Shown piece after piece: positions 17,021-25,792 of a stretch of DNA of 64,000 bases. Numbering within the stretch: the first letter of the stretch is position 1; each line of letters opens with the position of its first letter. A program made the position numbers and the translations under genes. The notes under the pieces were generated by a model. The model worked only from the letters and a program-made list of their open reading frames with translations. It did no database searches and had not been told where the DNA came from. This stretch comes from Lewinellaceae bacterium (GTDB lineage Bacteria; Bacteroidota; Bacteroidia; Chitinophagales; Saprospiraceae), in contig JADJOD010000018.1 in assembly GCA_016713985.1 (NCBI GenBank), forward strand, positions 115,438-179,437, written 5' to 3'.

Positions 17021-18727
17021 TCACCGCAACACCGTCACATCCCCTTCCTCCCTATACGTTTTCGGCTGCCCGAACAACTCGCCCGTCCATTCCAAACGCC
17101 ACACATACACCCCCGGGACGGGCGCGCGCCCGCGTACAAAGCCGTCCCAGCCTTCTTCCGGATCATCGGATGAGAATACCAAACTGCCCCAGCGGTCGAA
17201 CACCGCAAGGTGAAATTCCTGCCAGGCGCAGGGCAGGTAGATTTGCCATTCGTCGTTGTCACCGTCGTCGTTGGGAGAAAAAACGTTGGGGGCGTAAAAA
17301 GGACATTCCCGGCAGGTGAAAAAATGGACCCGGATGCTGTCGGTGAACGTGCAATTTGCCGTCTGGCCGGTGAGTATAAAAGCGCCGGGCTCGGTGACGT
17401 TTATTTCCTGCCGGTTACTGCCGTCGTTCCACTGCCAGGCGCTCAGGCCGGGTGGAACGTTTAACACCAACACGTCGTCGTAACAGATCGTTGTATCCGC
17501 ACCAAGCCGGAAACCACGTTCAACGGTGACGCTTATATAAGCCGTGTCGCCTGGACAATCGCCCGCATTGGGTACGATATAGGCGTAAACGCCGGCGCTG
17601 TCCCTCTCCGGGTTAAAAATGCCGTTCCCGGCGCTTGTTTTTGGCGACCAGTACCCGCCGGCGTCCGGCGAACCCGTTAACACGGCTGCCAGATCGAACG
17701 GCGGACTACCCGCACACACCAGTGTATCGCCACCCGGCCCGGCATCCGGCGGCGGATAAACGGGCAGGTAGGCATACCGGATCGCCACTTCTCCACATTC
17801 CGTGTACACCCGGAATTCGATCAGGCGTTCGCCCTGCACGGGGGTGGGGGAGAGGTCGGTATAATGCATAAAATGAATGGCTTGCAAAAAATCGGCCGGT
17901 GTGGCCTGGTCATAATTGGCCAGAATAATATACCTGGGGTTGGGAGAAAACACGTCGAGCGCGCCGGGAATGGCGTCTAATTCCAGCGCTTCTCCCGTAG
18001 TGGCGTACAAGATTCGGATCACGATGGAGTCAATTTGTTTTCCGGAAAACAGGATAGCGTCGAGGTCGGCGATCTGGCCGAACGGCACACAACTGGTATC
18101 CGCCAGAAAATCGCCGTCGTAGGCGCCTGAACTGTCGTTCCCGTCGAGGTCGAAGCCAAAATTACTTTCCAGCACCACGTTGTCCAAACCGCCGAAATCG
18201 GCCTGGGCGCGGTATTCGCCCCGTATACGCAGCCCGTAGAGATCGGCGAGCACCCCGCGGAATTCCGCTTCGGTGGGCACGGGGCCCGCCTGCGTATTGA
18301 TGTGCCAACCGGCGTTTTCGTTCAGCAGAACGTCGTAATGGGTCCAGGTCAGCGCCGGGTTATTGGCATGGTCAAACACGAGTTGTAATCCTCCGCCAAA
18401 CAGGATCAGGTCGGGGTCGCCGCCGGAAACTTGCTGATTGTTGGTATCACTTACAAACTGGTCGTACCTCAGGTAAGTGTTGTAGGCATCACATTTGTTG
18501 CCGAGCAGTTGACTGGGCGCCTGAAAATACCAGGTTCCGCCGACCGACTGGTCGGTGGCGCGGATATAACCGCCCGGGTTGCCGCCGGTAGTGTACCAGG
18601 CGGCTGTAGGGCTGGTGGCGTCGCCGTTGGTTTCCCAACCTTCGTTGCCGGTGTCAAACGTGTGGGTCTGGCCGAAGGCGCTACAGGTGAAGAACAGCAG
18701 GGCAGGAAGCAGGGATAATACTCTCAT
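17021..18727 (-). CDS. Secreted protein with laminin-B-like domain and type B T9SS C-terminal domain
   Basis: 568 residues: signal peptide (MRVLSLLPALLFFTCSAFG), then a laminin domain IV-like region (FDTGNEGWETNGDA, GGYIRATDQSVGGTWYF, GDPDLILFGGGLQLVF), internal Ig/PKD-like material, and a C-terminal gliding-motility-associated domain: YAPNVFSPNDDGDNDEW, LAVFDRWGSLVFSS, GWDGFVRG, PGVYVWRLEW. That tail is the type B sorting signal for type IX secretion, so the protein is probably surface-exposed or secreted. Start placed at the signal peptide. Confidence 0.88.
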   Translation of the reverse strand: MRVLSLLPALLFFTCSAFGQTHTFDTGNEGWETNGDATSPTAAWYTTGGNPGGYIRATDQSVGGTWYFQAPSQLLGNKCDAYNTYLRYDQFVSDTNNQQVSGGDPDLILFGGGLQLVFDHANNPALTWTHYDVLLNENAGWHINTQAGPVPTEAEFRGVLADLYGLRIRGEYRAQADFGGLDNVVLESNFGFDLDGNDSSGAYDGDFLADTSCVPFGQIADLDAILFSGKQIDSIVIRILYATTGEALELDAIPGALDVFSPNPRYIILANYDQATPADFLQAIHFMHYTDLSPTPVQGERLIEFRVYTECGEVAIRYAYLPVYPPPDAGPGGDTLVCAGSPPFDLAAVLTGSPDAGGYWSPKTSAGNGIFNPERDSAGVYAYIVPNAGDCPGDTAYISVTVERGFRLGADTTICYDDVLVLNVPPGLSAWQWNDGSNRQEINVTEPGAFILTGQTANCTFTDSIRVHFFTCRECPFYAPNVFSPNDDGDNDEWQIYLPCAWQEFHLAVFDRWGSLVFSSDDPEEGWDGFVRGRAPVPGVYVWRLEWTGELFGQPKTYREEGDVTVLR

Positions 18728-18780
18728 GCAGGTGCTTTTATGCGCGATAGTTGATAATGTTGGCAGATAAGGCATTGATT

Positions 18781-18921
18781 TAGACAGGATTTACATGATT
18801 TGCCAGCCAGACGAGGTGGGAGTCGAACCCTGCACAGCACCATTATTTTAGACAGGATTAACAGGATTTACAGGATATTTAGCGTGTACATTATCCTGTA
18901 AATCCTGTAAATTCTGTCTAA
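18781..18921. repeat. Second GACAGGATTTACAGG inverted repeat
   Basis: Arms 18848-18877 and 18892-18921 are 30-nt inverted repeats with two mismatches (TTAGACAGGATTAACAGG type). A single unit, TAGACAGGATTTACATG, lies at 18781. Between them (18805-18835) is a sequence that on the minus strand resembles a tRNA T-arm (GGGTTCGACTCCC). Confidence 0.65.
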
Positions 18922-18959
18922 TCTAAGTTAATACCTGTCCCAAATAATGCACCCTTGCG

Positions 18960-20411
18960 TTATGGTTTTTCAGGCGCCGGTGGCGGCCCGTCGGGCAACA
19001 AGGATTGGTGTTTGTGGCCGTTCCGGCGTTCGTCGAACTCCTTGCGAATATCTGCCCGAAGTGTTTCATTTTCAAACAGATCCACCATCGTCAGGGCGAG
19101 CCCTTTTGCTGCATGGAGCATCGATTTGTGTCCGATGGACATGCCGCCGCAGGCCACCACTGCCCACGAATGCCAGGGCGCTTTGGGCGGCGCCGAAGGC
19201 GTAAGCAGGGTGATTTCGGGTACGATCCAACTGACGTCGCCTACGTCGGTGGAACCGCCGTCGGGATCGGGCCGGGTGTCCTTCAGGGGTTTGACGGAAC
19301 CGTCCATGCCCGTAGCCGGCACCCCCGTTGCAAGTTTGATTTTTTTTGCAAAATCCTGTTCTTCAGCGGTATAGATAATCGGCCCCAGCAATTCAAGGTT
19401 TTTATGAAGCGCTTTGGCGCCGGTTCGGTTGACGAGCAGTTCGTAGGAACCGTTGTTCAGGTGAAGGGTATATGACACGTCGGCCATGAGTGCGGCGCCT
19501 TCTGCGATTTTTTTTACGCGGGCAAACACCTCATCCATGCCGCTGCGCTTCGAGTCGCGTACCCACATCCAGACGACGGCTTTTTCAGGCACCACATTGG
19601 GCACATCGCCGGCGGAAGTGAACACATAGTGCATTCGAACGGTGGGGCGTACGTGTTCCCGCAGATTATTGACGCCGTGTGTGAAAAATTCCAGCGCATC
19701 GAGTGCGCTGCGGCCATTCCAGGGGTCGTAGGCGGCATGCGCCGCTTTGCCGGAAAATTCGACCCTGAAATCCACCATCGCCTGCGTACTCTGGGTCAGG
19801 GCATCCACCTCGGTATCCGGATGCCAGTCGAGGCACACATCCAGGTCGTTAAAAAGTCCGTCGCGTGCCATATAGAGTTTTCCACCGACGGCTTCTTCGG
19901 CGGGAGTGCCGTAAAAACGAATGGTGCCGGTGAGTTTGCCTTCCCGGAGCAGTTCCTTGATCGCGATCGCGGCGCCCAGGCTGCCTGCGCCGAACAGGTT
20001 GTGGCCGCATCCGTGCCCGGCGGCACCTTCTTTCAGCGGTTCTTTGGTGGTCGATGCCTTTTGTGAGATACCCGGCAGCGCGTCGTATTCGCCCAAAATG
20101 CCGATGACAGGCCGGCCGGAACCGTACGTGGCGATGAAGGCCGTGGGCATCCCGGATACGCCGCGTTCCACCTTAAAACCTTGATTTTCAGCGTAATCAG
20201 CCAGTAATTTGGACGACTGATATTCTTTCAGCGCCGGTTCGGCAAAGCTCCATATCTGATCGCTCAATTGTATCAAAGCCTGTTCCTGCCGCTGAACGAC
20301 TTCGAGAGCAGCCTTTTTGTTGGCAGGCAGAGCAGATTGATCCTGGCAAAATGCAGCGATGTGGAAAAAGCAAAAAATCAGGGTGCTGACGGGGATACGT
20401 TTTGAAAACAT
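18960..20411 (-). CDS. M20-family amidohydrolase, AbgB-like (secreted)
   Basis: 483 residues with a signal peptide (MFSKRIPVSTLIFCFFHIAAFC). Metal-site motifs are ILGEYDALPG, HGCGHNLFGAG and FYGTPAEEAVGGK; TVRMHYVFTSAGDVPNVVPE and DGGSTDVGDVSW match p-aminobenzoyl-glutamate hydrolase subunit B relatives. It is likely a periplasmic amidohydrolase of N-acyl amino acids. It is a different M20 subfamily from the gene at 15423. Confidence 0.9.
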   Translation of the reverse strand: MFSKRIPVSTLIFCFFHIAAFCQDQSALPANKKAALEVVQRQEQALIQLSDQIWSFAEPALKEYQSSKLLADYAENQGFKVERGVSGMPTAFIATYGSGRPVIGILGEYDALPGISQKASTTKEPLKEGAAGHGCGHNLFGAGSLGAAIAIKELLREGKLTGTIRFYGTPAEEAVGGKLYMARDGLFNDLDVCLDWHPDTEVDALTQSTQAMVDFRVEFSGKAAHAAYDPWNGRSALDALEFFTHGVNNLREHVRPTVRMHYVFTSAGDVPNVVPEKAVVWMWVRDSKRSGMDEVFARVKKIAEGAALMADVSYTLHLNNGSYELLVNRTGAKALHKNLELLGPIIYTAEEQDFAKKIKLATGVPATGMDGSVKPLKDTRPDPDGGSTDVGDVSWIVPEITLLTPSAPPKAPWHSWAVVACGGMSIGHKSMLHAAKGLALTMVDLFENETLRADIRKEFDERRNGHKHQSLLPDGPPPAPEKP

Positions 20412-20703
20412 GGCAGGAGTAATTTGCCGAAAGGTAAGTAGTAGGACGGAAATCCTTTTCGTCCAGATGATTCATTCTCAGAATGTTCCGAAGAAAATCG
20501 GTGTCATTGATTTTGCCCTCGTACGCAGGAGCGAAAAAATCGGGAAAACGCGTGGCCCGATGCTTTGCCACTTCGTTTTTTTGGTTGTTTTTAAAAATTT
20601 TGCACATCAAAAAAACAGGTTATCAACAATTTGCACCTACCGGCTGTGAAACATTGTTAGTTAAATTAAACGCATCAATTGACAAAAAACCAAAATGCAA
20701 TTC

Positions 20704-20711
20704 TATTTTTG
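20704..20711 (+). promoter_or_regulatory. -7 element of the M23-family gene
   Basis: TATTTTTG matches TAnnTTTG. TTG at 20679-20681 could be an upstream element but the spacing (22 bp) is longer than usual. The stretch 20412-20703 upstream shows no gene. Confidence 0.5.
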
Positions 20712-20717
20712 CCGCTG

Positions 20718-20802
20718 CCTGTGACGCGGATTTTATGCGGAACAGAATCCGCGTCACAGGTACTAATCCGCGAAATTCTGCGAAATCCGCATAAAATCCG
20801 CG
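20718..20802 (+). promoter_or_regulatory. Two mutually exclusive hairpins in the M23 gene leader
   Basis: CCTGTGACGCGGAT (20718-20731) can pair perfectly with 20747-20760. The overlapping segment CGCGGATTTTATGCGGA (20725-20741) can instead pair perfectly with 20786-20802. Both lie between the -7 element and the start codon, so the leader RNA has two competing stems, or the region is simply a repeat array of the CGCGGATTTTATGCGG family. Confidence 0.55.
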
Positions 20803-20828
20803 TTACTCTAATCTTACACACACTTACC

Positions 20829-22202
20829 GTGAAATCAGACAGTAACTGGTCGCAGCAGTGGCTGCGGCGCCTGAAAGGGGTTAAGGTTCAACATGTTTAT
20901 TTTGTTGCCGCTTCCACCGCACTTCTTGCCTGCGTTATCACAACATCCCTGTTTTTTTCCAAACATCGCCCGGCGGCAGCACTTGCCCTGGCCGATCCTT
21001 CCTTAGACGCGTTGCCGGTGATTCCCGAAAATATGCGCTGGGGATTCGCTACAGATGAATTCCTGCTGGTAGAAAACGAACTGAAATCCGGCGACGTGTT
21101 GGGGGAAATCCTGATGCAACAGGGTTTGACTTACCCGCAGGTAAACATGATCGTGGAAAACTGCAAAGGAAAGTTCAATATCAACTCCATGCGAATGGGC
21201 CGCAAACTGAACTTTCTCGCCCGGCGTCAGGGGCAGTCGCCTTCCTATATGATCTATGAGCCGTCGCCGTATGAATATGTGGTTTTTAACCTGAAAGAAC
21301 CTTACCGGGTAGACGTTGTAAAACGCGACGTAAAAACAGAAATCGTATCCGCTTCAGGGGTATTGGAAACGAGTTTTTGGCAAGCGCTGATGGACAACGG
21401 CCTGAGCGACGAACTGGCCGACGGCATGATCGACGTGCTGGCATCTTCGGTCGATTTTTACCATCAGAAGCAGGGCGACCGCTTTAAAGTGGTGTTTGAA
21501 CAACACTTTGTGGAAGGTGAACCCGTCGGTACCGGCAAAATCATCGCGGCGGTGTACGAACGGGATGCCAAAGAGTATTACGCGTTTAATTTTGAAAAAG
21601 AGGGCGAAAAAACGAACTATTTCGATTTTGACGGCCGCCCGGCCAAAAAAGCCTTCCTCAAATCGCCGCTGAAATATTCCCGCATCAGCAGCCGGTACAA
21701 CCTGCACCGCCTGCACCCCGTTCTCGGCTACCACAAAGCGCACCTCGGCACCGATTACGCCGCTCCACACGGCACGCCGATCATGGCGGTGGCCGAAGGA
21801 ACGGTTGTGGAAGCCGGGCGTAAAGGGGGTAACGGCAACTATGTCAAAATCCGGCACGACGGTTCGTACGAAACCCAATACCTGCACATGAGCGGTTTTG
21901 CCCGGGGCATTCGTTCGGGCGCCCGGGTAACCCAGGGTCAAACCATCGGCTATGTCGGCTCCACGGGCCTTGCCACCGGGCCGCACGTATGTTTTCGCTT
22001 CTGGAAAAACGGCCGCGAAGTGGATCACCTGCGCCTCAACCTGCCACAACCCGAGCCGATCAAAGGTGCGATACTGGAAGAATTCAAGGTTGTTCGCGAC
22101 CAACTGATTCAAAAACTGAATACCGTGCCCTATCGCACTCACGAAGAAATCGCCCGCCGGCAGGAAGAAGTGGCAGGCGCCGGGCAAAAAACGGAACCGT
22201 AG
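20829..22202 (+). CDS. M23-like protein with degenerate zinc site
   Basis: 457 residues from a GTG start. One N-terminal transmembrane helix (HVYFVAASTALLACVITTSLFF), a LysM/OapA-like region (ENELKSGDVLGEILMQQGLTYPQVNMIV), then a LytM/M23 domain: HLGTDYAAPHGTPIMAVAEG, YLHMSGFARGIRSG, VTQGQTIGYVGSTGLATGPH. The usual final HxH zinc motif is HVC here (GPHVCFRFWKNGREVD), so one ligand is lost; similar proteins occur in Bacteroidota. It is probably a non-catalytic regulator or wall-binding protein. GTG at 20829 is used because the upstream open frame runs through the leader hairpins. Confidence 0.82.
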   Translation: MKSDSNWSQQWLRRLKGVKVQHVYFVAASTALLACVITTSLFFSKHRPAAALALADPSLDALPVIPENMRWGFATDEFLLVENELKSGDVLGEILMQQGLTYPQVNMIVENCKGKFNINSMRMGRKLNFLARRQGQSPSYMIYEPSPYEYVVFNLKEPYRVDVVKRDVKTEIVSASGVLETSFWQALMDNGLSDELADGMIDVLASSVDFYHQKQGDRFKVVFEQHFVEGEPVGTGKIIAAVYERDAKEYYAFNFEKEGEKTNYFDFDGRPAKKAFLKSPLKYSRISSRYNLHRLHPVLGYHKAHLGTDYAAPHGTPIMAVAEGTVVEAGRKGGNGNYVKIRHDGSYETQYLHMSGFARGIRSGARVTQGQTIGYVGSTGLATGPHVCFRFWKNGREVDHLRLNLPQPEPIKGAILEEFKVVRDQLIQKLNTVPYRTHEEIARRQEEVAGAGQKTEP

Positions 22203-22230
22203 GTTTTTTTTTGTCTTTGAGCCTTGCAAG

Positions 22231-22268
22231 ATGAGCCATTCCGGATATTTTCGGGATGGCTCATTTTT
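22231..22268 (+). terminator. Terminator after the M23-like gene
   Basis: A 13-bp stem ATGAGCCATTCCG / CGGGATGGCTCAT with one wobble pair and an 8-nt loop is followed by TTTTT, 29 bp past the stop. Confidence 0.75.
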
Positions 22269-22426
22269 GTAGTTTGCAGAAAAATACTGCGAAAGGATTG
22301 GAACTTGAGCGAGCAGCGCTTACATTTATTGCCTTGTTCGGAGACGCGCCTGCCGGTTTGCTGCATTTCGGGCATTTTTCGGAAGGTTGCCCCGGTATTT
22401 ACCGCTAAACGCTTTCCCATTTTACG

Positions 22427-25400
22427 ATGCGCCCGCTTCACCATTACTCCGCCTTTTGTTTCTTCCTCTTTTTCAGCCACTTGAGCTCCGCCCAAAACTT
22501 CTGGCAACCCTTGGGCGGGCCCAACGGCCTAACCATCGACCATTTCATTTTTCAGGGCACACCGGGAAGATTGTTTCTGAAAATGTGGGATCATTTATAC
22601 ACATCCACCGACAACGGCGACACCTGGACGCCATGCACGGACGGCGTACCTGCGAACAAACTCAACTACCTGCAGGAATTTACCGTTTTGCCATCCGGGA
22701 CCGTCATCGCTTATTCGGCTCCCGATATTTACCGCTTCAAATCTGCGACCAATTCGTGGGAAATAGCCCCTTATCCCGCCGGGGGCTGGAGTGGCGCCGA
22801 TTTTGAAGTGGATGCGCTGGGGCGCTTGTGGCAGGTGGAGAGCTCAGGTGTTTCGTTCTCTATTGATGAAGGGCAAACGTTTCAACCCGTACCACTCGGA
22901 GGGGCGATTAACGGTTTTTTTCGAAAAACTCGCAGCCTACAACGATGCGCACAATCTACTGGGAGCCGCTTTCGGAACCCAGGGCAAATTGTATCATCTC
23001 ACCACGGGCGGCGACATCCAGTACATCATGGATTACTTTTCTTCCATGGATTACCTGGGTTACAATCCCTTTAGCGGGACGGCTTTTTTTCAGGCCGACA
23101 GCCTGTGGCGCTCTCCGGACGGCGGCTTTACCTGGCACACCGTGGCACTTGCGCCCGGGACAAATAAAGGCATTAAAAATCTATTTTGCGAGCCCGGAGG
23201 CAGCATCTGGGCCGATGCCGGCGACGTGTTTTACCACTCTGTTGATGACGGCGAAACCTGGGCGCAGGTTTTTAAGAAACCCAATACCGGCTTCTTCGGC
23301 GGTTTTTTCCGTGCAGACAACGGTACGTGGTTCACAACCGATGCCTGCGGCCCGTACCAATTCAGCCGCTCGACAGATCAGGGAACGCAGTGGACCGACT
23401 TGTCGCAACAGTTTAAGCACCCGAACGTCATCGAAATAGCCAAAGATGGTTCGGGTGTATTGTACGTGTATACCTGCAGTAACAACGCTTTTGAAAAATC
23501 GGAAGACGGTGGCCAGACCTGGAATGAAATGACCATTTATGACAGTGTTAAAGATACATTATTACAAGTTCGTTTTGCACTTGTTAATGCTGCCGGACAA
23601 ATCATAGCGCAGACAGGCTTTAATGAATACTTCCGTTCTCCTGACGGAGGCGCGAACTGGTTTCCGGTAACTCTTCCAGGCCAGGTTTGGCTTTCGCCTG
23701 AAGGCATTCTGACCGATCCCGACGGAAATTATTACTGCATCTACAGTTTTTCGAATTCATTCAAATCTACAGACGGAGGTCAATCCTGGGCGCCTATAAA
23801 CATTTCCGAGCCAGGGGGAGTATATTCTGCGCGGTTTGGTTTTCATCCAAACGGCGACATCTATTACTACAAAGGGGCTTATATTTTCCGCTATATAGAG
23901 GCATTGGACACAGCGGTAAGCCTGACGCTGAACAGCCCTGTTTATGCAAAACAAATCATCGTGACCTCCAATGGCCGTATTTATCTCACCGGACATGATG
24001 GTAATTTGTACGACAGGCTTTTTCGCTTGAGCAGCAACAACCAGATTGTAGAATCGATTCCTTTCTTCAATGGAAAATATATTAAGGCTATGGCTTCGAA
24101 TGCAGAAGGCGATTTATTTGTTTCTGCCATGGATACCCTTTTTCGAACTGACGACGGAGGCAATTCGTGGGTAAATTTAGGGCGGATTCCTAATTTTTAC
24201 GATTCCAATAACCACAGGCTCTATATTTCCCCCGATCAATATCTCTACCTCGGGTTTAATAACGATGTCATATACCGCAGTGTGGAACCTGTTTCTGAAA
24301 ACAACTTTATTTTGGGCAAAGTCTGGATCGACAGCGACGGCGATTGTGCATTCGATAGCAGTGAGCTCGAACAGGTTTACACCATTGTCACCGCTACCGG
24401 TAACAGCGATCACAACGGTTTTTCAGGGTATGCCGGAAACTTCACAATTTCCGTTCCGTCAGGGACTTATGTATTAAATGTGAAGCCACCGAATGCACTT
24501 TACGAACCCTGTTTTTCCGACTTCCCTGCGACGCTCGACGGTCCGAACGACAGCGTTTATGTGGAATTACCCCTGAAAACCGTGGCTTCGTGTCCCTATT
24601 TAAACGTCCGTTTGAGCACGCCCATTCTCCGGCGTTGTTTTGACAATACGTACACGATTCAATATCAAAATGAAGGCACGACGGACGCCAATGATGCCTA
24701 TGTGGAAGTCACACTCGATTCGCTCTTTGAATTCCAGTCTTCCACGTTGCCTGTGGCGTCGCAAAACGGAACAACCTATACTTTTCAAATCGGCGGTCTG
24801 GCTCCCTGGCAGGCGGGTACTTTCAAAATAGTCGTGAAAGTCTCCTGCGACGCTGCCATCGGCCAGGAACACTGCATGGCAGTGCATATTTACCCCGATC
24901 AACTGTGCCTGCCCTCCCTGCCTTCCCTTGCAGCCTGCGTAGAATGCCGTGCAAATATCGGTTCCTTTGATCCGAACGACAAACGCGCTTTTGTGAACGG
25001 CAAGGAAGACCCCGGTAACCTGTTACCCGACACGGATATCGAATATTTGATCCGTTTTCAAAACACCGGCACTGATACGGCCTTCCGAGTGGTAGTGGAA
25101 GACCGCCTTTCCGCCTTGCTCGATCTGACGAGTATAACGCCGCTCGTGGCCAGCCACCCGTTTGCCATGGAACTAAAAGACCAGCGTACGATCCGCTTCG
25201 TTTTCGACAATATCATGTTACCGGACAGCAATATCAACGAGCCTGCATCGCACGGATTTATCAAATTCCGGGTGTCGCAAACACCCGGTCTTCCGTTTGG
25301 TTATATGATCAGAAATGAAGCCGATATCTTTTTCGATTTCAATGCGCCGGTCCGCACGAACGAATCGAAACTCATCGTGGGCGTAACGACCACCATGCCG

Positions 25401-25658
25401 GAACCGGGGCACCCTTATTCAATACTCGCTTACCCCAATCCTTTTGATGAGGAAATCGTTTTTGAAGTAAAGGGCCCGGATTTGACGGGAATCGTTACAC
25501 TTCGCCTGTTCGACGTCCTCGGAAGGGAAGTGCATCGCAAAAACTACGGGAGTATGAATTTTACCCTGCCCCGAAACGGGCTTGAAAATGGCTTTTATTT
25601 TTTTCTGCTCGATTCGGAAGGCTTACCAATCGGCTCCGGCAAGATTTTGGCCAATTAA
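22427..25658 (+). CDS. T9SS-secreted BNR/sortilin-like repeat protein, one frameshift
   Basis: The signal peptide MRPLHHYSAFCFFLFFSHLSSA begins the first frame, which passes into the next frame at a T7 run (22915-22921). With T6 the join reads GAINGFFEKLAAYNDAHN and gives a 1076-aa protein. It contains many BNR-type blades (STDNGDTW, SPDGGFTW, SEDGGQTW, STDGGQSW, TDDGGNSW), a DUF7619-like domain (SFDPNDKRAFVNGK..YLIRFQNTGTDTAF..ADIFFDFNAPVRTNE) and a type A sorting tail (YPNPFDEEIVFEV, LFDVLGREV, GLENGFYFF). It is likely surface-displayed or secreted. The indel is probably an error. Confidence 0.88.
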
Positions 25659-25792
25659 AACCCCGTACCGGTTGTCTTTTCTGTCGAAGTTGGATCGGCG
25701 TACCTTCGTCGGGCAATTCCCCTTGTGTTATGATCGAAATCCCCGCCCTCAAAGACCGTTATATAAACATCTTGCCGGACGTCTGAACGTCT

